DNA from: Methylophilus sp.
Lineage (GTDB): Bacteria > Pseudomonadota > Gammaproteobacteria > Burkholderiales > Methylophilaceae
Direction of reading: 5' to 3'
Length of the DNA: 5,114 nucleotides
NCBI GenBank assembly: GCA_027489475.1
Contig: JAIXZQ010000014.1
Location: 1-5,114, forward strand
Part shown: in pieces, positions 1 through 5,114 of the stretch
How positions within the stretch are numbered: position 1 is the stretch's first letter
Layout: each line of letters opens with the position of its first letter
Translations under genes and position numbers: made by a program
The notes under the pieces: model-generated
What the model was told of the DNA's origin: nothing
Databases searched by the model: none
Seen by the model: the letters and a program-made list of their open reading frames with translations, nothing else

Positions 1-25
1 ATAGGGCTGAATGGCATGTAGTCAT
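1..25 (-). CDS. Possible start of a further gene, cut by the window edge
   Basis: An ATG at 25-23 overlaps the tcdA stop codon in an ATGA arrangement, and the frame stays open for the 8 codons that remain (Met-Thr-Thr-Cys-His-Ser-Ala-Leu). A good ribosome binding site, AGGTG, sits at 35-31, five bases before the ATG and inside the tcdA 3' end. This layout is typical of translational coupling inside an operon. With so few codons no product can be named, and the frame could close just beyond the edge. A second ATG at 17-15 is also open but is too far from the binding site. This is a low-confidence call from start-site signals only. Confidence 0.25.
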
Positions 26-858
26 GGCATCACCTGTTGCAAGACGGTCTGTAATGCCTGTTGTGCGGCAATCATGCCTGCCGTGGCGGTCACACAAATA
101 CTGGAGCCATAGCCTGCACAATGCAGGCCAGTGAGTCCGCTGTTGCTGTCACATACGGCTTCGGGTTTGGCGACCGGCTCATCCGAAAACACCGCAGTGA
201 TACCAAACTTGGCGGATTTAGCACTGGACGCGGGCGATGTGTGGCCCGTTGCTTTTGGAAAGCCATGATCACGGCGCAATTGGTTACGCACTTTGGCCAG
301 CATACGGTCGCCTTGCACGCGTGCCAAATCAGCACATTGCAAACGTGTCGCATCCAGTTTTCCGCCCGCGCTGCCCACCATCACCAAGGCTAAGCCTGCT
401 TTGCGGCAATAAGCCGCCAATGCAATCTTGGCCGCCGTATCATCCATGGCATCCACAACCACATCCGGCCGCACGGCCAGCAGACTTGCAACATTGTCCG
501 CATTAACAAAGTCTTCAATCTCCGTCACCTGACAACCAGGATGTATGCCCAAGATGCGTGCATGCATGGCACTGACTTTGGGCTGCCCTATGGTGTCTGT
601 CAGCGCATGTATCTGTCGATTGAGATTAGATTCGGCAATATTGTCTAAATCAACCAAGGTCAGACGGCCCACAGCATTGCGTGCCAGTGCCTCTACGGTC
701 CATGCCCCCACCCCGCCTATGCCTATCACCATGACATGGGCATGTTGCAGGCGTGTGAACCCGGCTTCCCCATACAAGCGACGGACGCCAGAAAAGCGTC
801 GTTCAAAGTCAATCTCGCTGGCGCTGGTCTGGGGGGAGGATGTCACTGGGGTGAGCAT
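22..858 (-). CDS. tcdA: tRNA threonylcarbamoyladenosine dehydratase TcdA (CsdL/YgdL family)
   Basis: TcdA is a ThiF/E1-like enzyme that uses ATP to dehydrate t6A at position 37 of ANN-decoding tRNAs to the cyclic form ct6A; in E. coli it works with the CsdA/CsdE sulfur-transfer pair. From the ATG at 858 the protein has 278 residues (E. coli about 268). Visible motifs are the nucleotide-binding glycine loop GIGGVG (46-51), the acidic VDLD that follows it, NRQIHA (80-85), the DAMDD segment, SAGGKLD (163-169), and a C-terminal HCAGYGSS with a conserved cysteine followed by VTAT, which separates TcdA from MoeB and ThiF. Family similarity begins near FERRFSGVRRLYG, so some 15 N-terminal residues are extra. 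An in-frame GTG at 876-874 would add six residues and overlap the acpS stop by one base; neither start has a clear ribosome binding site. A Ser/Ala/Lys-rich stretch before KFGITAVFS looks like a loop insertion. The product is secure; the start is not. Confidence 0.93.
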   Translation of the reverse strand: MLTPVTSSPQTSASEIDFERRFSGVRRLYGEAGFTRLQHAHVMVIGIGGVGAWTVEALARNAVGRLTLVDLDNIAESNLNRQIHALTDTIGQPKVSAMHARILGIHPGCQVTEIEDFVNADNVASLLAVRPDVVVDAMDDTAAKIALAAYCRKAGLALVMVGSAGGKLDATRLQCADLARVQGDRMLAKVRNQLRRDHGFPKATGHTSPASSAKSAKFGITAVFSDEPVAKPEAVCDSNSGLTGLHCAGYGSSICVTATAGMIAAQQALQTVLQQVMP

Positions 859-875
859 AGTCAAAAATGCCGCCA

Positions 876-1283
876 CTATCGTTTTTGCGATGGACCGTCT
901 TGCGGCTGGGTTTCAAGCACCACGGTGGCAAGCGCCAGATTTTTTTCGTCACTGATGCTGATATGTGACTGAAAGATATGATGCTGGCGCAAAAAGGTTT
1001 GTAGCGCAGCAGACAGCTGTAATAGCGGTCGTCCAAGCGCATCGTGCGTCACTGCAATGTTTTGAAAACTGACGTCGCCACGGATACCTGTACCGATGGC
1101 TTTGGCAAACGCTTCTTTGGCGGCAAAGCGTTTGGCCAAAAACCGCGCTTTAAGCGCGCTGGCCTGATAGTCCGCCCATTCGCCGTCGGCCAAAATGCGT
1201 TTGGCAAACCCATCACCAAACTGGTCTAGCGAGGCTTGTATGCGCTCAACTTCCACAATATCTGTGCCTATGCCGTAAATCAT
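876..1283 (-). CDS. acpS: Holo-[acyl-carrier-protein] synthase AcpS
   Basis: AcpS moves the 4'-phosphopantetheine arm from coenzyme A to a serine of apo-ACP, giving the active carrier for fatty-acid and lipid synthesis in the cytoplasm. The product has 135 residues, close to the usual 120-130; the surplus is a polar C-terminal tail after the last conserved strand. Family signatures are clear: GTDIVEVERI near the N-terminus with the metal-binding Asp8, then FLAKRFAAKEAFAKAIGTGI with the second metal ligand Glu57, and HISISDEK late in the chain. The ATG at 1283-1281 starts directly on the conserved MIYGIGTDI. No Shine-Dalgarno sequence is visible in the 20-base gap to pdxJ, so it is probably read from the same message as pdxJ. 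The neighbouring pdxJ is its usual partner in proteobacteria. The TAG stop at 878-876 abuts or overlaps the tcdA start. Confidence 0.97.
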   Translation of the reverse strand: MIYGIGTDIVEVERIQASLDQFGDGFAKRILADGEWADYQASALKARFLAKRFAAKEAFAKAIGTGIRGDVSFQNIAVTHDALGRPLLQLSAALQTFLRQHHIFQSHISISDEKNLALATVVLETQPQDGPSQKR

Positions 1284-1303
1284 TGGATGAGCGCGGGCTT
1301 AGC

Positions 1304-2032
1304 CTATTGCGGCGCAAAGGCTTTCATCAGGGACTTCATTTCACGCACGGCGTCATCCCAGCCAACAAATAACGCATGTGCAACGATGGCATGACCAATA
1401 TTCAGTTCTTCAAAGCCAGGCAAACGTGCGATGTGATGCACATTGTGATAATGCAAGCCATGGCCAGCATTCACCACCAAGCCAGCGGCGCGTGCATGCT
1501 GTAAAGCGTGGGCGATTTTATCCAGCTCCGCGAGTTGTTGTTTTTCTTGCTCAGCATCGGCAAAGGTGCCAGTGTGCAGTTCAATCACTGGTGCTCCCAT
1601 GCGCACAGCGGCATCAATTTGTGCCAAGTCTGGGGCAATAAACAGCGATACCCGAATGCCGGCATCAGCCAGCTTTTTCACCGCGTGTTCCACCTTGTTG
1701 TAGTGGGTCAAAACATCTAAGCCACCCTCGGTAGTGCGCTCCTCACGACGCTCAGGCACCAGACACACATCTTGCGGCCGGACTTGGATGGCAATCTCCA
1801 CCATTTCGCTGGTCACGGCACATTCGAGGTTCATTTTGGTTTGCAACAGCGGGCGCAGCGCAAAAATATCGGCATCTTGCATATGTCGGCGATCTTCACG
1901 CAGATGCAAAGTGATGCTGTCTGCGCCGGACTGCTCAGCCCGCAAGGCGGCTTGCACCACGCTGGGGTAACGGGTTCCACGCGCCTGACGGATGGTTGCG
2001 ACGTGATCGATATTGACACCTAGTTTTAACAT
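1304..2032 (-). CDS. pdxJ: Pyridoxine 5'-phosphate synthase PdxJ
   Basis: PdxJ closes the ring in the DXP-dependent vitamin B6 pathway, condensing 1-deoxy-D-xylulose 5-phosphate with 3-amino-2-oxopropyl phosphate to pyridoxine 5'-phosphate. The 242-residue product matches the family length and TIM-barrel pattern. Motifs seen are [15 protein letters not shown] (5-19), LHLREDRRH (42-50) with the active-site His43, MNLE with Glu70, [16 protein letters not shown] (91-106), IELHTG with Glu151, and [10 protein letters not shown] with His191. These line up with the E. coli catalytic residues at an offset of two. The ATG at 2032-2030 is chosen because homologues begin just there and TAAGG lies five bases upstream. 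The frame stays open back to a TTG at 2161, but that 43-residue extension has no family similarity. It is followed after 20 bases by acpS and preceded by a 144-base gap that may hold its own promoter. Confidence 0.98.
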   Translation of the reverse strand: MLKLGVNIDHVATIRQARGTRYPSVVQAALRAEQSGADSITLHLREDRRHMQDADIFALRPLLQTKMNLECAVTSEMVEIAIQVRPQDVCLVPERREERTTEGGLDVLTHYNKVEHAVKKLADAGIRVSLFIAPDLAQIDAAVRMGAPVIELHTGTFADAEQEKQQLAELDKIAHALQHARAAGLVVNAGHGLHYHNVHHIARLPGFEELNIGHAIVAHALFVGWDDAVREMKSLMKAFAPQ

Positions 2033-2035
2033 AGT

Positions 2036-2041
2036 CACCTT
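2036..2041 (-). promoter_or_regulatory. Ribosome binding site of pdxJ
   Basis: The minus strand reads TAAGGTGACT immediately before the pdxJ ATG, so AAGG lies five bases from the start. This decides for the ATG at 2032 over the upstream TTG at 2161, and pdxJ is one of only two genes here with a good Shine-Dalgarno sequence. Confidence 0.7.
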
Positions 2042-2092
2042 AAGGAACAGACGCACAGCAGCGGGCTGGCGCGACGGCCATTGAACATAGCC

Positions 2093-2098
2093 ATTATA
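2093..2098 (-). promoter_or_regulatory. Candidate -10 element of a pdxJ promoter
   Basis: A perfect TATAAT hexamer lies in the 144-base gap between recO and pdxJ, on the coding strand and about 60 bases before the pdxJ start. Transcription from it would give a leader of roughly 50 bases. No convincing -35 box is found at 16-19 bases upstream (the candidates there read like CAAGCC or GCAAGC), and the bases before the hexamer are GGG rather than the TGn of an extended -10. It may be a weak or activator-dependent promoter for pdxJ-acpS-tcdA, or a chance match. Confidence 0.35.
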
Positions 2099-2176
2099 CC
2101 CCTGATTCCTGCCAGGCTTGCCGTGTAGATGTCCAGCAAGCGCCTCGATTGGACAATCCAACAGTCATCAACCAGC

Positions 2177-2929
2177 TCAAAATTGCTGAAGATCCACCAG
2201 TAGTTGTCGGGTATGCAACGGCTTTTCACCCAGATAATGCTGAATCAGATAGCGCATCAATTGTTTGCTTTGCGTTTGCGTGGTGACGTCGCTGTAATCG
2301 CCACGTGCCATTTGTAGCAAGGTATTGCCTAGCATTAATACGCCATGTTTGCTGTTGGCAGGATCACAGGCGCCATAATCTGCCTCAAAGCGATAGGTGC
2401 GCTCGGCCTGTAGCCGTTCACCTTCTTCGTCATGGGTCAGTGGCACGGCATAGCCCAATTCTTGTAACAACTTGAGCTCAAAACGCCGCATGATTTCTGC
2501 CAGCACGTCATTGTCTGGCGTTGGCGGCAAGGTGGACAGGCGCTGTATGGTACGGGCATAGTATTCAAACAACTGCGTGTGGGCGTCATCACGGGGCAGC
2601 AGCCGTAGCAGCAACTCGTTCATGTAAAAGCCGCACATCAGCGCCTCACCACGCAACAAGGTCAGGCCGGTCATCCACTCTAGTCCGTGCAGGGTTTTCA
2701 GTTCGTTTTTACCCGACCAAGTGCCTGCCAGTTGTTGAAAGGATTGCAGCATGCCGCGCATGGCCGACAATGGCCGTCTGGCCCCCTTAGCCACCGCGGC
2801 AATACGGCCAAAATCGCGGCTGAACATCTCCACCACCAGGCTGGTTTCTTTAAACGGATAGGTGTGCAGAATAAACACCGGTTGCAGCGATTGCTTGTGC
2901 TGACTGTGATCAGAAGTAAGCTGCACCAT
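2177..2929 (-). CDS. recO: DNA repair protein RecO
   Basis: RecO works with RecR (and RecF) to load RecA onto SSB-coated single-stranded DNA in gap repair, and it anneals complementary strands. The 250-residue product fits the family (E. coli 242). The N-terminal OB-fold is recognisable from FILHTYPFKETSLVVEMFSR, then GRIAAVAKGARRP, a basic DNA-contacting segment. The central and C-terminal helical part includes CGFYMNELLLRLLP and FELKLLQELGY, both typical of RecO. I see no C-terminal zinc-binding cysteine cluster, as expected for the E. coli-like branch. Two adjacent starts are possible, GTG at 2932-2930 and ATG at 2929-2927; I chose the ATG. No Shine-Dalgarno sequence is visible. It follows era after about 34 bases, its normal place in beta- and gammaproteobacteria, and probably shares its message. 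Confidence 0.96.
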   Translation of the reverse strand: MVQLTSDHSQHKQSLQPVFILHTYPFKETSLVVEMFSRDFGRIAAVAKGARRPLSAMRGMLQSFQQLAGTWSGKNELKTLHGLEWMTGLTLLRGEALMCGFYMNELLLRLLPRDDAHTQLFEYYARTIQRLSTLPPTPDNDVLAEIMRRFELKLLQELGYAVPLTHDEEGERLQAERTYRFEADYGACDPANSKHGVLMLGNTLLQMARGDYSDVTTQTQSKQLMRYLIQHYLGEKPLHTRQLLVDLQQF

Positions 2930-2963
2930 CACTCAACGCGCTGCAATCACAGGAGGCCGAGAC

Positions 2964-3863
2964 TTAGAATCCCAAGCTTTTGAGCGCACGGGCATCGTCA
3001 GCCCAGCCGCCTTTAACCTTGACCCAGGTTTCTAGATACACCTTGGAGCCAAACAGTTTTTCCATGTCTTGTCTGGCTTCGGTAGAAATCTGCTTTAACT
3101 TCTCGCCGCCTTTGCCAATAATCATCGGTTTCTGGCTTTCTTTATCGACGATGATGGCGGCAAAAATACGCCGTAAATTTTTCACAGTTTCAAACTTCTC
3201 AATCTCGACAGTCACAGAGTACGGCACCTCATCGCCAAGCAAACGAAACACTTTTTCACGCACCAGTTCGGCGGCTAAAAACCGTTCATTTTTATCGGTG
3301 AGTTCGTCCTCTGGATAAATGGCGGCTTGTTCAGGCAAGTGTTGTCGGATGGCGCTCAGCAACTCATCTAAATAAAGGTTTTTTTTGGCGCTGACCGGCA
3401 CGATGCCTGCGAACGGAAATAGCGTATCAAAATCTTGTATCAGGGGCAGCAGATTGCCTTTGTCACCCATCAGATCGGCCTTGTTCACTACCAACAATAC
3501 CGGCTTGTTTTTAGGCAGTAATTTGAGCACCAACTCATCTGCTTCGCCGAGTTTCATCGGCTCTATAACAAACAGCACCACATCGACTTCGGTCAGCACT
3601 TGGGTGACGGTTTTATTCAGCGTTTTATTCAGCGCGTTGATATGCTTTTGTTGAAACCCGGGCGTGTCTACAAATAAATACTGCGCATCTTCAGTGGTGT
3701 GTATGCCCAATAAGCGGTGACGGGTGGTTTGCGCTTTGCGCGAGGTAATGGCGAGCTTGAGCCCCAGAATGTGGTTAAGCAAGGTGGATTTACCCACATT
3801 GGGTCGGCCGACGATGGCGACGGTGCCGCAACGAAAATCGTCATCTGTTAGGGAGTCTGTCAT
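2964..3863 (-). CDS. era: GTPase Era (30S ribosome assembly)
   Basis: Era is an essential GTPase that binds the 3' end of 16S rRNA and acts as a checkpoint in small-subunit maturation. The 299 residues match the family (E. coli 301). The GTPase domain shows all motifs: Walker [10 protein letters not shown] (19-27), the TTRHR switch region (46-50), DTPG (66-69), NKAD (127-130) and SAK (158-160). The C-terminal KH domain carries the RNA-binding GKGG loop (250-253) and ends with a [11 protein letters not shown] segment. The ATG at 3863-3861 overlaps the rnc TGA in ATGA, which points to translational coupling; the Shine-Dalgarno sequence itself is weak. Pairing with rnc is functional as well as positional, since both act in rRNA maturation. 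A 12-base tandem duplication encodes LNKTLNKT just after the DTPG motif, but the length is normal there. Confidence 0.98.
   Translation of the reverse strand: MTDSLTDDDFRCGTVAIVGRPNVGKSTLLNHILGLKLAITSRKAQTTRHRLLGIHTTEDAQYLFVDTPGFQQKHINALNKTLNKTVTQVLTEVDVVLFVIEPMKLGEADELVLKLLPKNKPVLLVVNKADLMGDKGNLLPLIQDFDTLFPFAGIVPVSAKKNLYLDELLSAIRQHLPEQAAIYPEDELTDKNERFLAAELVREKVFRLLGDEVPYSVTVEIEKFETVKNLRRIFAAIIVDKESQKPMIIGKGGEKLKQISTEARQDMEKLFGSKVYLETWVKVKGGWADDARALKSLGF
3611..3634. repeat. Two tandem copies of a 12-base unit inside era
   Basis: The plus strand carries TTTTATTCAGCG twice back to back. On the coding strand this is four codons repeated in frame, giving Leu-Asn-Lys-Thr twice. Other Era proteins have a similar helix of the same length at this point, so it is probably not an insertion but two similar codon runs that happen to be identical. 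Confidence 0.6.
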
Positions 3864-4531
3864 GTCTGTAGTTGATCCATGGCCAAGCTGGCCGCTTGTT
3901 GTTCGGCCACTCGGCGACTGGTACCTACGCCCTGAGTGGTGATATGTAACGGTTTGATGCTACATTGCACAGTAAAGGTCTGCGCATGCGCCTCACCTTC
4001 AATCGAAACGACTTCATATTCTGGCAGCGCCATTTTTTTGCCTTGCAGATATTCTTGCAGTTGCGATTTGGCGTCTTTGTCTATGGCCTTAGGGTCTATG
4101 GTGTGCAATTGATGTTTGTACAGGCTGGCAACCACTTGTTCTGCCGCCGCAAATCCGCCATCCAGATACACTGCGCCGACAATGGCTTCTAGCGCATCCG
4201 CCAAAATTGAGGGCCGTCGCCAGCCTGCACTTTTGAGCTCACCCTCGCCCAGCTTGAGCGCATCCCCCAGATTGAGTGCTGTCGCCATCTCAGCCAAAGT
4301 GGCTTCTCTCACCAGCTTGGCTCGCAAACGGCTCAAGTCCCCTTCAGGCAAGGCAGGAAAACGTTGATAGAGCTGATGGGCAATCAAAAAATTGAGCACA
4401 CTGTCGCCCAAAAATTCTAGCCGTTCATTATTGTTGGCATTAAAACTGCGGTGCGTGAGTGCCTGTTGCAGCAAGGCGGGTTGCACAAATTGGTAGCCGA
4501 GTCGGGTTTGTAAAACAGGCAATGCGCTCAT
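3860..4531 (-). CDS. rnc: Ribonuclease III
   Basis: RNase III cuts double-stranded RNA, including the stems around the 16S and 23S rRNAs, and regulates several mRNAs. The 223-residue product is the family length (E. coli 226). The catalytic domain has the signature [10 protein letters not shown] (35-44) with Glu36, Glu39 and Asp43, and later [18 protein letters not shown] with the metal ligands Asp112 and Glu115. A C-terminal double-stranded-RNA-binding domain runs from about residue 152 ([12 protein letters not shown]) to the end, with [12 protein letters not shown] and a basic [12 protein letters not shown] helix. The ATG at 4531-4529 fits the family start. The 42-base gap from the DUF4845 gene has no Shine-Dalgarno sequence and no evident hairpin of the kind that lets RNase III cut its own leader in E. 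coli. The TGA stop overlaps the era ATG. Confidence 0.98.
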   Translation of the reverse strand: MSALPVLQTRLGYQFVQPALLQQALTHRSFNANNNERLEFLGDSVLNFLIAHQLYQRFPALPEGDLSRLRAKLVREATLAEMATALNLGDALKLGEGELKSAGWRRPSILADALEAIVGAVYLDGGFAAAEQVVASLYKHQLHTIDPKAIDKDAKSQLQEYLQGKKMALPEYEVVSIEGEAHAQTFTVQCSIKPLHITTQGVGTSRRVAEQQAASLAMDQLQT

Positions 4532-4573
4532 GGGTGAATATCAAGCAATTGTATGGTCGCGGTGAGGGCGGGT

Positions 4574-4927
4574 TCAGGGCGTATTTTCAGCGGCAAAATC
4601 AATCACCAGCGTCATCGTGTCTGTCAGTGTAATTTTTTTCTGGTATTGCAAGGACACCTGCTTGCCACTGATGAGCAAGTCGCGGCCACTGACGGTATGT
4701 ATATTGTCCACCTGCATCTGCCGGTCAAAGGCCACCCGTACGTCACGTTCTGTTTGCAGCATTTGGTCATGTGCAATACGTTTAAGGGTGGTTTGAATCG
4801 AATAAAACTCCATATAGGCGGGCAGCATTTTAAGCCCCACCGAGCCAGCAATGCCAAACAGTGACAACAACAATATAAAACCCAACATGCCTAAGCCGCG
4901 CTGATGCGAAGGGTAAAACGATGTCAT
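4574..4927 (-). CDS. DUF4845 family single-pass membrane protein, function unknown
   Basis: This 117-residue protein matches the small DUF4845-type protein that sits between lepB and rnc in many beta- and gammaproteobacteria; its role is not established. A short polar N-terminus (residues 1-11, with His-Gln-Arg-Gly) is followed by one hydrophobic segment at about 12-32, then KMLPAYMEFYSIQ and a soluble domain of about 75 residues ending in strands such as VSLQYQKKITL and MTLVIDFAAE. The topology resembles a type IV pilin or minor pseudopilin, with a helix anchoring a periplasmic domain, but the glutamate at position 5 after the cleavage glycine is absent and the anchor is probably not processed. 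The ATG at 4927-4925 is chosen over an upstream TTG at 4954 because AGGAGG lies six bases before it. The family call rests on position, size and the PAYMEFYSI-like segment. Confidence 0.85.
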   Translation of the reverse strand: MTSFYPSHQRGLGMLGFILLLSLFGIAGSVGLKMLPAYMEFYSIQTTLKRIAHDQMLQTERDVRVAFDRQMQVDNIHTVSGRDLLISGKQVSLQYQKKITLTDTMTLVIDFAAENTP

Positions 4928-4933
4928 TTGAGG

Positions 4934-4939
4934 CCTCCT
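4934..4939 (-). promoter_or_regulatory. Ribosome binding site of the DUF4845 gene
   Basis: A full AGGAGG lies six bases before the ATG at 4927. It is the strongest translation signal in the window and fixes the start of this gene. It overlaps the 8-base palindrome GAGGCCTC (4930-4937). Confidence 0.8.
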
Positions 4940-5018
4940 GTCTTGGGTGGTCAATGCAATCCTGTCTGTGTCATCTGGTCGTGGTGTACAGTGTAAGCGT
5001 AATCAGCTGCGACAATGC

Positions 5019-5114
5019 TTAGCCTATATGCTGGCCAATACGACGCCATTGATCAAAATTAAACCAGATAAAAAACGCTTTACCTACTAAATGTTTTTGG
5101 TCAACAAAGCCCCA
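5019..5114 (-). CDS. lepB: Signal peptidase I LepB, C-terminal end only
   Basis: The last 31 codons of a gene enter from the right edge and end at TAA (5021-5019). They read Trp-Gly-Phe-Val, then LVGKAFFIWFNFD, and close with WRRIGQHIG. WGFV followed by NLVG-like residues and a FFIWFNFD strand is the typical end of signal peptidase I just after its conserved box E, in the E. coli/betaproteobacterial branch. LepB is an inner-membrane serine/lysine protease that removes signal peptides from exported proteins. The catalytic Ser and Lys lie outside the window and cannot be checked. Its position before DUF4845 and rnc is the expected one, which supports the call despite the short fragment. Confidence 0.88.
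   Translation of the reverse strand, partial: WGFVDQKHLVGKAFFIWFNFDQWRRIGQHIG

Noticed and set aside
2114..2139. GCTTGC...GCAAGC inverted repeat after recO as a terminator
   Set aside because: The stem is only six pairs with a 14-base loop, outward bases do not pair, and no T-tract follows on the minus strand.
2033..2161. A 43-residue N-terminal extension of pdxJ from a TTG at 2161
   Set aside because: The extension has no family similarity, and PdxJ homologues begin at the Met-Leu-Lys-Leu-Gly-Val-Asn-Ile-Asp segment. The internal ATG has a good ribosome binding site.
2951..2956. An AGGAGG on the plus strand in the era-recO gap
   Set aside because: No start codon follows at a usable distance, and the only open frames there are antisense shadows of era.
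2980..3654. Open frames on the plus strand opposite era, and similar ones opposite tcdA, recO and rnc
   Set aside because: They lie inside well-supported conserved genes, give Ser/Arg/His-rich sequences without motifs, and have no convincing start signals. They are shadows of the real genes.
4928..4954. A nine-residue extension of the DUF4845 protein from a TTG at 4954
   Set aside because: It would read through the AGGAGG that is well placed for the ATG at 4927.
4928..5018. A promoter or terminator in the lepB-DUF4845 gap
   Set aside because: I found no -35/-10 pair with proper spacing, and no hairpin with a T-tract. A repeated AGACAGGA is visible, but one copy merely includes the ribosome binding site.
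1..5114. A hidden mobile element, CRISPR array, toxin-antitoxin or defence system
   Set aside because: Nearly all of the window is accounted for by intact, conserved housekeeping genes on one strand, and the gaps are short with no repeat arrays or foreign-looking genes.

Overview
The window is a housekeeping gene block from a Gram-negative proteobacterium, most likely a betaproteobacterium. I lean towards a Nitrosomonadales/Methylophilaceae-type genome because the protein sequences and the roughly even base composition look like that group, but this is an impression and not a search result. Every gene I can support lies on the minus strand, so transcription runs from the right edge (5114) to the left edge (1).

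Layout in transcription order: the last 31 codons of lepB (signal peptidase I) at 5114-5019; a 91-base gap; a small DUF4845-type membrane protein of unknown role at 4927-4574; rnc (RNase III) at 4531-3860; era (ribosome-assembly GTPase) at 3863-2964, overlapping rnc by 4 bases; recO (recombination mediator) at 2929-2177; a 144-base gap with a good -10 hexamer; pdxJ (vitamin B6 synthesis) at 2032-1304; acpS (holo-ACP synthase) at 1283-876; and tcdA (tRNA ct6A dehydratase) at 858-22, whose start may even overlap the acpS stop. The first 25 bases may hold the start of a further gene joined to tcdA by an ATGA overlap.

The order lepB - DUF4845 - rnc - era - recO - pdxJ - acpS is a classic conserved cluster of beta- and many gammaproteobacteria. 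Its members serve protein export (LepB), rRNA processing and 30S maturation (RNase III, Era), DNA repair (RecO), cofactor synthesis (PdxJ) and fatty-acid carrier activation (AcpS). tcdA at the 3' end adds a tRNA modification step. All genes are intact with their key motifs. I see no RNA genes, mobile elements, CRISPR arrays, long repeats or signs of transfer, and no clear intrinsic terminator.

I found no undescribed system. The points most worth a second look are the uncharacterised DUF4845 protein with its pilin-like N-terminus, the possible internal promoter before pdxJ, tcdA at the end of the cluster, and the possible coupled gene at the left edge.
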